Source: JBCDCE01 sp039182515 (lineage in GTDB: Bacteria > Pseudomonadota > Alphaproteobacteria > Rhodobacterales > Rhodobacteraceae). Taken from it: DNA of 63,723 nucleotides. Location of the stretch: positions 1-63,723 of the forward strand of contig JBCDCE010000014.1 in the NCBI GenBank assembly GCA_039182515.1. Reading direction: 5' to 3'. Under the pieces are notes generated by a model. That model did no database searches, had not been told where the DNA came from, and was given only the letters and a program-made list of their open reading frames with translations. Both the position numbers and the translations under genes were made by a program. Positions 32,583-40,811 of this stretch are shown here, piece after piece; position 1 is the stretch's first letter; the number at the start of each line of letters is the position of its first letter.

Positions 32583-33248
32583 ATGAACGCGATGAACGAC
32601 AGTCAGAGCAAGGAAACCTCCGCCACGCATGGGTCTTACCTCAAGTTGCGAGAAATGATCCTGACCGGTCAGTTGCCCCCCGGCAAAAAGCTCAAAATTG
32701 AAGAATTGCGCGGCTTGCTCAAAACGGGGGCGAGCCCAGTGCGCGAGGCTTTAAGCCTTCTTACATCTGATATGCTGGTGGAGCGGATCGACCAGCGTGG
32801 CTTCCGGGCAGCGCCTGTGAGTAAAGCAAATTTCGAAGAAACCTTGCTGTTGCGCTGCACACTTGAAGAAATGACGCTTCGTGCCTCCATCGCCAATGCG
32901 GACACAGCTTGGGAAGAAGCGCTCGTGCTGTGCCACCATCATATGAAAAAGACCCTGCGAAGCGGCAAGGAGACCTTTGAGATTGCTCATAAAGCCTTCC
33001 ATATGGCCCTTTTGAGCAATGCCAACATGCCTGTGACCGAGCGCTATTGCTCGCAGCTTTATGATCTCAACATCCGCTACCGCTACTTGGCTGCAGACGA
33101 ACCGCGCTACCAAGAGCGCAGCATCGCAACAGAACACCAAGATATCCTCGATGCCGCTCTGAATCGCGACGCAGATCGCGCAACCGAGCTTCTCTTGCAG
33201 CATTACCGGCGCACAGGAGAGTACCTCAGCAGCCAGATGGACAGCTAA
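32583..33248 (+). CDS. GntR-family regulator, FCD subgroup (MatR-like)
   Basis: A 221-residue regulator. The N-terminal winged helix is at about 16-80 (SYLKLREMILTGQLPPGKKLKIEELRGLLKTGASPVREALSLLTSDMLVERIDQRGFRAAPV). The C-terminal FCD ligand domain is helical, with the metal-ligand pattern (E..CTLEEMTLRASIA, H..FHMALLSNANM, EHQDILDAALNRDADRATELLLQHYRR). It stops 1 base before the malonyl-CoA decarboxylase gene, which matches the matR-matA-matB order known from rhizobia. It may also control the divergent FAH-TRAP operon. Confidence 0.9.
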   Translation: MNAMNDSQSKETSATHGSYLKLREMILTGQLPPGKKLKIEELRGLLKTGASPVREALSLLTSDMLVERIDQRGFRAAPVSKANFEETLLLRCTLEEMTLRASIANADTAWEEALVLCHHHMKKTLRSGKETFEIAHKAFHMALLSNANMPVTERYCSQLYDLNIRYRYLAADEPRYQERSIATEHQDILDAALNRDADRATELLLQHYRRTGEYLSSQMDS

Positions 33249-33249
33249 G

Positions 33250-34599
33250 ATGCAGCGCAATTGGTTTTTGGGCGATTTATTAGGCCAGCTCTTTGCACGG
33301 CCCGGCCAGATGCGCGGCTCAGCGGATGCGCGCCCCATTGAGGAGCTATGCGACGCGCTCTTGTCGGCGGAAGGGGAGGTTTCTGGCTTTCAACTGGCCT
33401 CCACGGTTCTGGACCGTTACCGCGCCTTGGACGACACGGAAAAGCGCGCGTTTTTCCAATTTCTAAACGACGATCTTGAGATCGATGCAGCGCGTGTGTC
33501 GCGACTTGCGGCGATCTACAGCGAGACCCCAAACGTTGAGGTCTTTCAGAACTTAAGCGCTGCGGCTGAGCCACGCAGACAAGAGCTTTTGCGGCGGCTC
33601 AATCAGCCGGTTGGGGCGACTCAAGAGCTGGTGGCCATGCGTGTAGATCTGCTGCGGTTCATCAAAGATGCGCCGGAACTGAAACGCACAGACATTGATT
33701 TTGTGCATCTTTTGCGCAGTTGGTTTAACCGCGGCTTCTTGGTGCTCAAGCAAATCAGTTGGGACACGCCCGCGCGTATCCTCGACAAGATCATCGCTTA
33801 TGAAGCGGTGCATCAGATCAACGATCTCGATGAATTGCGCCGCAGGCTCTACCCGGCAGATCGGCGCTGCTTTGCCTTCTTTCACCCCGCTATGCCCGAT
33901 GAGCCGCTCATCTTTGTGGAAGTGGCGCTCACGGGAGAGGTGCCGAGCTCTATCGAAACGGTGCTTGCCGCAGACCGAGCGCCAGAGCCCGCGGAAGCGG
34001 CGCGTGTGGCGGTGTTTTATTCGATTTCCAATTGCCAAAAGGGCCTCGCGGGGATCAGCTTTGGCAATCTTTTGATCAAGCAGGTTGTGGCTGAACTGGC
34101 ACTGGAATTGCCAGGGCTATCGCAGTTCGTCACGCTCTCGCCAATCCCGGGTCTGACAGCGTGGATGGCGGACCAGAAAGAGGACTCAGAGCTAGGAGGT
34201 GCGGCGGACGCGCTTTTGCAAAGTGACCGTTCAAATGGCGATCTCAAAGCCTTGGCGGCCCGGTATCTTTTGCAAGCCAAGCGCCCCGATGGATTGCCGC
34301 GCGACCCGGTTGCCCGGTTTCATCTTGGCAACGGTGCGGAAGTGCATGCAGTGCATCTGGATGCCGATCTGTCTCAGAACGGACTGGCCCAATCCAAAGG
34401 GGCGATGGTTAACTATCTCTATGATCTCAAAAGCACAGAGCGGCACCACGAGGCGTTTGCCCTCAACGGAACCGTTGCCGCCTCAAAGCCTGTTCAGGCC
34501 CTTTCAACCATGACACTCTCCACGCCAAGCCCAAAAGCTGGCCTAAAAACGAGCCCGGCAAACGGCGCGACCCAAGACCCTAAGGACCCTCTCACGTGA
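33250..34599 (+). CDS. matA: Malonyl-CoA decarboxylase
   Basis: A 449-residue MCD-family enzyme converting malonyl-CoA to acetyl-CoA and CO2. An N-terminal helical domain spans about 1-150. The C-terminal GNAT-like catalytic domain includes RRCFAFFHPAMPDEPLIFVEVAL and FYSISNCQKGLAGISFGNLLIKQVV, where the conserved Ser sits, then SPIPGLTAWM and HLGNGAEVHAVHLDADLSQNG with the catalytic His. Translationally coupled to the GntR gene (1-base gap) and to matB (4-base overlap). The extra Ala/Ser/Thr-rich tail of about 35 residues after YLYDL looks disordered. Confidence 0.93.
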   Translation: MQRNWFLGDLLGQLFARPGQMRGSADARPIEELCDALLSAEGEVSGFQLASTVLDRYRALDDTEKRAFFQFLNDDLEIDAARVSRLAAIYSETPNVEVFQNLSAAAEPRRQELLRRLNQPVGATQELVAMRVDLLRFIKDAPELKRTDIDFVHLLRSWFNRGFLVLKQISWDTPARILDKIIAYEAVHQINDLDELRRRLYPADRRCFAFFHPAMPDEPLIFVEVALTGEVPSSIETVLAADRAPEPAEAARVAVFYSISNCQKGLAGISFGNLLIKQVVAELALELPGLSQFVTLSPIPGLTAWMADQKEDSELGGAADALLQSDRSNGDLKALAARYLLQAKRPDGLPRDPVARFHLGNGAEVHAVHLDADLSQNGLAQSKGAMVNYLYDLKSTERHHEAFALNGTVAASKPVQALSTMTLSTPSPKAGLKTSPANGATQDPKDPLT

Positions 34600-36092
34600 C
34601 CAATTTGTTATACGATGCGCTCTTTGCTCCGCATGCCCAAAATGAGGCAATTTTTTTAGAAAGCGATGCGGGGCAAAAGCTGAGCTATGCCGGCTTTGTC
34701 CGCCGTGCGGCTCAAATGGCGCATGTTCTCAGCAAGGCGGGCGTGCGCCCCGGAGACAGAGTTGTGGTCCAGGCCCCAAAACTGATCGACACACTGGCAC
34801 TTTATGCAGGCAGCGTGCAGGCAGGGGCGGTCTACTTGCCGCTCAACACAGCCTATACCGAAGCTGAATTGCGTTATTTTGTGGAAGACGCGGGCCCCAA
34901 GGTCATCGTCTGCGACGTCAAAGACGCCGCACACGTCGAGGCTCTGAGCGATGCGGTTGTCTTTACTTTGGGAGATCCAAGTCAGGGCTTGAGTAAGGCC
35001 GCAGATGCCGAACCTGAAGACTTCCAAACCGTTCACCGCGACGCGGAGGATTTGGCCGCTCTGCTCTACACCTCTGGCACCACAGGGCGCTCTAAAGGCG
35101 CGATGCTAAGCCATAAAAACCTGCTGTCCAATGCTGTGTCTCTCAAAGATCTGTGGCAGATCACGGCTCAAGATCGTTTAATCCACGCCTTGCCGATCTT
35201 TCATACGCATGGGCTTTTTGTGGCCATGAACACCACGCTTCTGGCCGGCTCTAAAGTGCGCTTGATGGCGCAGTTTAATCTGGATGTTATCTTAGACGAA
35301 CTGCCCGGTTCCACGCTGATGATGGGTGTGCCAACCTTCTATACCAGGCTTTTGAATGACGCGCGCTTCACGTCCAATTTGTGCGAAAACATGCGGCTCT
35401 TTGTGTCTGGCTCAGCGCCGCTTCTGGCGGAGACCCATCAAGCCTTTAAAGCCCGTACCGGTCACCGAATTCTTGAGCGCTACGGTATGACCGAAACCAA
35501 TATGATCACGTCCAACCCCTATGAGGGGGCGCGGGTCGCAGGCACAGTGGGTTATCCTTTGCCCGGTGCGGAGGTGAAAATCACCAATGCCGAAACCGGT
35601 GAGGAGATTGCGCAAGGCGAGATCGGCATGATCGAAGTACGCGGCGACAATGTGTTTCAGGGCTATTGGAACATGCCTGAAAAAACTGCCGAAGAGTTGC
35701 GCGACACCGGCTTTTTCATGACCGGGGACCTGGGCATTCAGGCCGACGATGGTCGGATTTCAATCGTTGGGCGGGCTAAAGACCTGATCATTTCGGGTGG
35801 TTACAACATCTACCCCAAAGAGATTGAAGACGTGCTCAACGATATTGATGGGGTAAGCGAAAGTGCTGTCTATGGTGTGCCTCATCCCGACTTTGGCGAG
35901 AGTGTGATCGCAGCGCTCGTCGCGGAGGCGGGGGCAGAGCTAGATATCGCTAAAGTCGAAAAAACCGTTGGATCTGAGCTGGCCCGTTTTAAGCAGCCCC
36001 GGTGTTATCAGGTGATGGAGGCCCTGCCGCGCAATACGATGGGCAAGGTGCAAAAGAACGTGCTGCGCGACAGCTATAAACCAGATGCCTAG
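34596..36092 (+). CDS. matB: Malonyl-CoA synthetase
   Basis: A 498-residue acyl-adenylating enzyme that activates malonate with ATP and CoA, feeding matA. It carries the AMP-binding motif LLYTSGTTGRSKGAMLSH, FHTHGLFVAMN, the ERYGMTETNMITSNPYEGAR region, TGDLGIQADDGRISIVGRAKDLIISGGYNIYPKEIE, and the C-terminal Lys motif in PRNTMGKVQKN. The start is GTG, inside the matA stop (GTGA overlap). Downstream are two hairpins and then the sulfonate operon. Confidence 0.92.
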   Translation: MTNLLYDALFAPHAQNEAIFLESDAGQKLSYAGFVRRAAQMAHVLSKAGVRPGDRVVVQAPKLIDTLALYAGSVQAGAVYLPLNTAYTEAELRYFVEDAGPKVIVCDVKDAAHVEALSDAVVFTLGDPSQGLSKAADAEPEDFQTVHRDAEDLAALLYTSGTTGRSKGAMLSHKNLLSNAVSLKDLWQITAQDRLIHALPIFHTHGLFVAMNTTLLAGSKVRLMAQFNLDVILDELPGSTLMMGVPTFYTRLLNDARFTSNLCENMRLFVSGSAPLLAETHQAFKARTGHRILERYGMTETNMITSNPYEGARVAGTVGYPLPGAEVKITNAETGEEIAQGEIGMIEVRGDNVFQGYWNMPEKTAEELRDTGFFMTGDLGIQADDGRISIVGRAKDLIISGGYNIYPKEIEDVLNDIDGVSESAVYGVPHPDFGESVIAALVAEAGAELDIAKVEKTVGSELARFKQPRCYQVMEALPRNTMGKVQKNVLRDSYKPDA

Positions 36093-36198
36093 AACCGCGG
36101 ATGCCCGCACGAATCAAACCCACTGAAAACTGGGCGAAACTTGCTGTTCTTGGTTTCGGAACGGTTCGTCGGCCCAAACACGGGCGCTTGGAAATTTG

Positions 36199-36232
36199 AG
36201 GTTTTAAACCTTCATTTCGGATTTTCCGAAAT
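36199..36232. promoter_or_regulatory. Two adjacent inverted repeats upstream of the sulfonate operon
   Basis: AGGTTTTAAACCT (13 bases, odd-centred palindrome) and ATTTCGG-ATTTT-CCGAAAT (7-bp arms) lie 3 bases apart, about 145 bases before the HpsN-like start and 107 bases after matB. They could be operators for the sulfonate genes or a weak matB terminator. Confidence 0.45.
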
Positions 36233-36375
36233 TGATCTTTCCCTAGGGTAAAAACACTCAAAATCTTCGCTCAATTATGACGTTGGACTGCTGGTCAAAG
36301 CTTGGCAGCCTGGTCTAGGTTCGCGCCAAATGAGCCTGGCAATTCGGGCACGAGTAATGACCAACGGGAGACAAC

Positions 36376-37683
36376 ATGGCGCGCGTTTACCTCAAAAAAG
36401 CGGACCTCACGCCCGCCACCCATGCCAGCGATGTGCATGAGACCGTCAAATCCATTCTTTCCGATATTGAAGCAGGTGGGGATGCCAAGGCGCTCGAATA
36501 TGCCGCCAAGTTCGACAAATACGACGGCGCGGTTTTGATGAGCGCGGAAGAGATCGAGGCAGCCTGTGCACTCGTGCCCGAAAAGCTCAAAGCTGACATT
36601 CGTTTTGCCCATGACAACGTGAAACGCTTTGCGGCAGCTCAAAAAGCAACACTCACGGAATTTGAGACGGAGATTGTCCCCGGCCTCATCGCCGGGCAAA
36701 AGACCATCCCCGTTCACGCAGCAGGCTGCTATGTACCAGGTGGCCGCTACAGCCATATCGCAAGCGCCATCATGACGGTGACAACCGCCAAAGTTGCTGG
36801 CTGCAGCCACATCACCGCCTGTTCGCCGCCCCGCCCAGGTGTTGGGATTGCGCCAGCGATTGTTTATGCGGCGCATATCTGTGGCGCTGACAAGATCTTG
36901 GCCATGGGCGGTGTTCAGGGTGTAGCTGCGATGACCTATGGTCTTTTTGGCTTGCCAGAAGCGAATATTCTAGTTGGACCCGGCAACCAATTTGTGGCCG
37001 AAGCCAAGCGCATCCTCTTTGGGCGCGTGGGCATCGATATGATCGCAGGGCCAACTGACAGCCTCATTCTAGCCGATAAAGATGCAGACCCCGAAATTGT
37101 GGCTGTAGATCTCGTGGGCCAAGCGGAGCACGGCTACAACTCGCCAGTGTGGCTCGTCACAGACAACAAAGACCTGGCCGAAAAGGTCATGTCGCGCGTG
37201 CCGGATTTGATTGCGGATCTGCCAGACGTAAACCGCGAGAATGCAACGGCTGCGTGGCGCGATTATGCTGAAGTGATCCTCTGCGAAGACCGTGAGGAAA
37301 TGGCCGCCACCTCTGATGAATACGCGCCTGAGCACCTGACTGTGCAAGCCGCAGATCTCGATTGGTGGCTGGAGCGGCTCACCTGCTACGGTTCGCTCTT
37401 TTTGGGGGAAGAAACCACCGTGGCCTTTGGCGATAAGTCTTCTGGCCCGAACCACGTGCTACCGACCTCACGCTCGGCCAATTACACCGGCGGGCTCAGC
37501 GTGCATAAATATATGAAGGTTGTGACCTGGCAGCGCGCCACGCGAGAGGGCGCCAAACCCGTGGCCGAAGCCACTGCGCGGATTTCGCGCCTTGAAGGGA
37601 TGGAAGGCCACGCGCGCACCGCTGATGTGCGGCTTGCCAAGTACTTCCCTGGCGAAAACTTCGATCTGTCAGCCGAAGGATGA
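36376..37683 (+). CDS. hpsN: HisD-like sulfopropanediol 3-dehydrogenase
   Basis: A 435-residue histidinol-dehydrogenase-fold enzyme. The zinc/catalytic landmarks are present: AAGCYVPGGRYSHIASAIMT, GVQGVAAMTYG, VGPGNQFVAEAKR, IAGPTDSLILADKDADPEIVAVDLVGQAEHG and SDEYAPEHLTVQ. The ending GPNHVLPTSRSANYTGGLSVHKYMK is the form found in HpsN rather than in biosynthetic HisD. HpsN oxidises (R)-2,3-dihydroxypropane-1-sulfonate to 3-sulfolactate with NAD. The downstream sulfopyruvate decarboxylase genes support the sulfonate assignment. The ATG follows GGGAGACAAC. Confidence 0.82.
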   Translation: MARVYLKKADLTPATHASDVHETVKSILSDIEAGGDAKALEYAAKFDKYDGAVLMSAEEIEAACALVPEKLKADIRFAHDNVKRFAAAQKATLTEFETEIVPGLIAGQKTIPVHAAGCYVPGGRYSHIASAIMTVTTAKVAGCSHITACSPPRPGVGIAPAIVYAAHICGADKILAMGGVQGVAAMTYGLFGLPEANILVGPGNQFVAEAKRILFGRVGIDMIAGPTDSLILADKDADPEIVAVDLVGQAEHGYNSPVWLVTDNKDLAEKVMSRVPDLIADLPDVNRENATAAWRDYAEVILCEDREEMAATSDEYAPEHLTVQAADLDWWLERLTCYGSLFLGEETTVAFGDKSSGPNHVLPTSRSANYTGGLSVHKYMKVVTWQRATREGAKPVAEATARISRLEGMEGHARTADVRLAKYFPGENFDLSAEG

Positions 37684-38681
37684 TGCAGGCCCTCGTCTAT
37701 ACAGGCCCTGAACGGCTAGAAATGCAGGAGGCTCCCAAGCCTGAGGCTGGGCAGGGCGAACATCTCATAAAGATCTTGGCTTCGGGCATTTGTGGCTCGG
37801 ATATGCACGCCTATCTTGGCCATGATGCGCGCCGGCCTGCGCCGCTCATTTTGGGCCATGAGGCAGCTGGGGTCGTTGAAGGCGGGGCCAAGGACGGCAC
37901 ACACGTGACGATCAATCCGCTGAATGCCTGCGGCACCTGCGCGGCCAGTCTACGTGGTGAAGACAACCTCTGCGAAAACCGTCAGATCATCTCCATGCCG
38001 CCCCGGGAGGGAGCTTTTGCACAGTACGTTGTGATCCCCGAGAGCAATTTAGTGACAATGCCCGAAGGCGTGTCATTTGCTAAAGCGGCACTGGCGGAGC
38101 CCCTGGCCTGCGGTTGGCACACAGTGCGCCGTGTGCGCCAGGCCTTTATGACCAGCACGCCCGAGACCCTGTTGGTCTTGGGCGGCGGTGCGATTGGTTT
38201 TGGCGCCGCTCTCTGTGCCACGGCACAGGGCATCGGATCAGTGACGATCTTGGAGCCAAATGCCGCCCGCCGCGCGACTCTTGAGGCGCATAGTGAGTTT
38301 GAAGTGATTGGCCCTGAAGGTCTTGGCGAGCGCCAATTTGATGCTGTCATAGACGGCGTTGGCTATGCCGCCACACGCGCCACCGCGAGCGCCCATGTGC
38401 GCCCAGGTGGTGTGATCGGTCATATTGGCTTAGGCGAAGATACCGGCGGGCTCGACATTCGCCGGATGACCCTGCAAGAGATTACCTTCATTGGCACCTA
38501 CACCTACACCGCGCAAGATTTCCGCGATACGGCCCAGGCCATATTCTATGGCAAGCTTGGCGCGCTGGACTGGGTTGAAACCCGCCAATTGAGCGATGGC
38601 CCCCAAGCCTTCGAAGATATTCGAGCAGGCCGTGTGCCTGCACCTAAAATTGTCCTTTTGCCCCATCCCGAGGAGAGGTGA
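37680..38681 (+). CDS. Zinc-dependent alcohol dehydrogenase of the sulfonate operon
   Basis: A 333-residue MDR enzyme. Zinc ligands are visible: ASGICGSDMHAYLGHD (catalytic Cys), LILGHEAAGVVEGG (His-Glu) and a reduced structural-zinc loop NACGTCAASLRGEDNLCEN. The nucleotide-binding LVLGGGAIGFGAALCA is at about 165-180. It overlaps hpsN by 4 bases (ATGA). It may oxidise sulfolactate to sulfopyruvate, bridging HpsN and the decarboxylase, or interconvert sulfopropanediol enantiomers like HpsP. The sequence alone does not decide between these. Confidence 0.8.
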   Translation: MMQALVYTGPERLEMQEAPKPEAGQGEHLIKILASGICGSDMHAYLGHDARRPAPLILGHEAAGVVEGGAKDGTHVTINPLNACGTCAASLRGEDNLCENRQIISMPPREGAFAQYVVIPESNLVTMPEGVSFAKAALAEPLACGWHTVRRVRQAFMTSTPETLLVLGGGAIGFGAALCATAQGIGSVTILEPNAARRATLEAHSEFEVIGPEGLGERQFDAVIDGVGYAATRATASAHVRPGGVIGHIGLGEDTGGLDIRRMTLQEITFIGTYTYTAQDFRDTAQAIFYGKLGALDWVETRQLSDGPQAFEDIRAGRVPAPKIVLLPHPEER

Positions 38682-38687
38682 ACCACC

Positions 38688-39200
38688 GTGTCCAAGACTA
38701 TTTCTCAACAAATGGTGGACGATCTCGTCGCCAACAACGTGGAGTTCGTCACAACCGTGCCCTGCAAGCAGCTTGCGGGCGTGATCGACGAACTTGATGC
38801 GCGCGATGACGTGTTCCACATCCCCTCAAACAAAGAAGACGAGGGCATGGGCCTCTGTGCAGGCGCATGGATGGGCGGCAAGCGCCCTGCCATCATCATG
38901 CAAAACACAGCCATCGGCGTGACGATCAACACGCTTGCAACGCTTATTCAATACTACCGGATGCCGCTGCCGATGCTGATTTCTTATCGCGGTGAATTGC
39001 GCGAACCCGTGGCGTGCCAAGTGGAAATGGCCGTACACACAAAAGCGCTTTTGGCCCAGCTCAACATTCCAACCTATCACTTTCACAAAGAAAGCGATGC
39101 GGAGGAATTTTCTGAAATCCTGAAATACACCTTCATGTGCAACAAACCCGTGGCGATCCTGACGGATGCCTCTTTCTGGGGAGGCTATGGCGACCAATGA
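38688..39200 (+). CDS. comD: Sulfopyruvate decarboxylase alpha subunit
   Basis: A 170-residue pyrimidine-binding half of a split thiamine-diphosphate decarboxylase. It shows TTVPCKQLAGVIDELDARDDVFHIPSNKEDEGMGLCAGAWMGG with the cofactor-activating Glu, and NTAIGVTINTLATLIQYYRMPLPMLISYRGE. Together with the beta subunit it converts sulfopyruvate to sulfoacetaldehyde. Phosphonopyruvate decarboxylase is the alternative, but the split form and neighbours favour sulfopyruvate. The start is GTG after GAGGAGAGG. ATGA overlap with the beta gene. Confidence 0.85.
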   Translation: MSKTISQQMVDDLVANNVEFVTTVPCKQLAGVIDELDARDDVFHIPSNKEDEGMGLCAGAWMGGKRPAIIMQNTAIGVTINTLATLIQYYRMPLPMLISYRGELREPVACQVEMAVHTKALLAQLNIPTYHFHKESDAEEFSEILKYTFMCNKPVAILTDASFWGGYGDQ

Positions 39201-39751
39201 TCCGTTCTGAAATTCTCAAAGAGATTGCCCCGATCCTGCGCCCACATTTGGTTGTGTGTAACATCGGTATTCCAAGCCAAGAGCTACACGCCATCGATGA
39301 CCAACCCAGCAACTTTTATATGCTGGGCACCATGGGCTTGGCCTCGTCCATCGGCCTAGGCCTTGCGCTTGCGCAGGACAAAACCGTGATTTCCATCGAT
39401 GGCGACGGCTCTGTTCTCACGAACCTCGGCACGCTACCAACCATCGCCAACAATCCAGCTGACAACTACATTTTGCTGATTGTCGACAATGGCTCTTATG
39501 GCTCCACAGGTGATCAACCGACCTATGCGGGCATGAAAACATCGCTTGCCAAGGTCGCAGAAGCCTGCGGTTGTGATAACGTTATCGAATGCCAAGCCGA
39601 AGACACCGGCAAGGTTCTTGAAGAGGCCATCGCGGCGCGCAAAATGGCGATCATCGTTTGCAAATGCGAAAGCGGGAATGCCAAAATGCCCGTGATCACA
39701 ATGGACCCCGTTGTGATCCGCGACCGCTTTATGAAAGCTGTCAGCGCTTAG
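39197..39751 (+). CDS. comE: Sulfopyruvate decarboxylase beta subunit
   Basis: A 184-residue thiamine-diphosphate-binding half: MLGTMGLASSIGLGLAL followed by the ThDP/Mg motif SIDGDGSVLTNLGTL...DNYILLIVDNGSYGSTG. The ATG at 39197 overlaps the alpha stop. The upstream part of the frame (39137-39196) duplicates alpha-subunit sequence in another frame and was excluded. The last base of the stop codon is the first base of the first structured repeat, so the repeat abuts the operon end. No Xsc, Pta or sulfite exporter gene is in the window to finish the pathway. Confidence 0.85.
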   Translation: MIRSEILKEIAPILRPHLVVCNIGIPSQELHAIDDQPSNFYMLGTMGLASSIGLGLALAQDKTVISIDGDGSVLTNLGTLPTIANNPADNYILLIVDNGSYGSTGDQPTYAGMKTSLAKVAEACGCDNVIECQAEDTGKVLEEAIAARKMAIIVCKCESGNAKMPVITMDPVVIRDRFMKAVSA

Positions 39752-39916
39752 AGCGCCGTCTCAAAAACCTGGAGAGCCCCGCTCACTAATTGTTTCCAGG
39801 AGGCGAAGCCGACCAGCCTCCGACCGCCCCCCTGGGCGGGGGCTTTCAGCCCGACTCCCGCAGTCGGGTGCAGGTCTATGCATTTTGAAAATCTGTCGTA
39901 CGCTAAATGGAATGCA
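39751..39916 (+). repeat. Structured ~170-bp repeat, copy 1
   Basis: Starts GAGCGCCGTCTCAAAAACC, contains CGAAGCCGACC, GCCCCC-CTGGGC-GGGGGC and the hairpin GCCCGACT-CCCGC-AGTCGGGT, and ends CTAAATGGAATGCA. The 79-base core matches copy 4 at 74 positions. It begins on the comE stop codon. Confidence 0.85.
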
Positions 39917-40049
39917 CTGAAAAATTTGGGCCGGGCGGGCTTAGCCCCGCCTGATACGCTTTGGCGGTCTTGCGCGTAAAATACTCGCGCGCGCCCTCTT
40001 GCCTCGCACTCCAAATTGCGCAGACTCGCGCAAAGAGGAGCCGCGCATC

Positions 40050-40811
40050 ATGATCGACCGAATTGATTTGAATTCTGATCTTGGCGAAAGCTATGGGCCT
40101 TGGACCATGGGCGATGATGACGCCGTGTTGGGCATCGTTTCTTCGGCCAATGTGGCTTGCGGCGGCCACGCGAGCGATCCTGAAACCATGCTCAAAACCA
40201 TCCTGGCGGCGGTCGATGGAAAAGTTCGTATCGGGGCTCATCCAGGCTTTGCAGATAAAGAAGGCTTTGGTCGCAGGCGTATTCCTCTCACGGCTCGCCA
40301 AATGACAACGCTTGTGGCGGCCCAAGTCGGCGCACTTACCGGTGTGGCCGGGCTCGTGGGCGCAGAGGTCGGCTATGTCAAAATCCATGGAGCCTTGGCC
40401 AATTGGGCCGCAGCAGAGCGCTGGGTTGCGGAAGCGGTGCTCAAAGGCATCGTGGGGGCCATGAGTCGCCCTCATGTTTTGGCAATCTCGGGCACAGCCC
40501 TCCATCACTTGGCCAAGGAGCAAGGTGTTCCGGTCTTTGCAGAGGTCTTCGCGGATCGCGGCTATATGCCAAATGGTCAGCTTGCACCCAGAGGCACGCC
40601 AGGATCCATGATCCATGACGCTGATGAGGCTGCCGAGCGGATGGTTCAGTTTCTTGAGACAGGAGAGATGCCCACAGTGGAGGGCGGCACCGTGACGCTT
40701 GAGGCGCAGTCAATCTGTGTGCACGGTGATGGGCCAGAGGCTGTGGCCATCGCGCGCACGCTCAAATCCAAATTGACCAGCGCAGGTGTGAGCCTCGCCC
40801 CCTTTTGCTAA
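40050..40811 (+). CDS. pxpA: 5-oxoprolinase subunit A (LamB/YcsF family)
   Basis: A 253-residue LamB/YcsF-family protein: DLNSDLGESYGPWTMGDDDAVLGIVSSANVACGGHASDP, IGAHPGFADKEGFGRR, and VGYVKIHGALANW. With PxpB and PxpC it performs ATP-dependent opening of 5-oxoproline to glutamate. The ATG at 40050 follows AGAGGAG. Its stop overlaps the pxpB start by one base. It lies downstream of structured repeat copy 1. Confidence 0.92.
   Translation: MIDRIDLNSDLGESYGPWTMGDDDAVLGIVSSANVACGGHASDPETMLKTILAAVDGKVRIGAHPGFADKEGFGRRRIPLTARQMTTLVAAQVGALTGVAGLVGAEVGYVKIHGALANWAAAERWVAEAVLKGIVGAMSRPHVLAISGTALHHLAKEQGVPVFAEVFADRGYMPNGQLAPRGTPGSMIHDADEAAERMVQFLETGEMPTVEGGTVTLEAQSICVHGDGPEAVAIARTLKSKLTSAGVSLAPFC

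Noticed and set aside
36376..37683. Calling this gene biosynthetic histidinol dehydrogenase (hisD)
   Set aside because: No other histidine genes are near, the C-terminal GPNHVLPTSRSANYTGG segment fits HpsN, and sulfopyruvate decarboxylase genes follow directly.
39748..40014. Long minus-strand frames over the structured repeats (also at 42568, 55232 and 60893)
   Set aside because: They share a peptide because the DNA repeat is shared. No starts with ribosome sites were seen and the stems explain the conservation, so they are described as repeats only.
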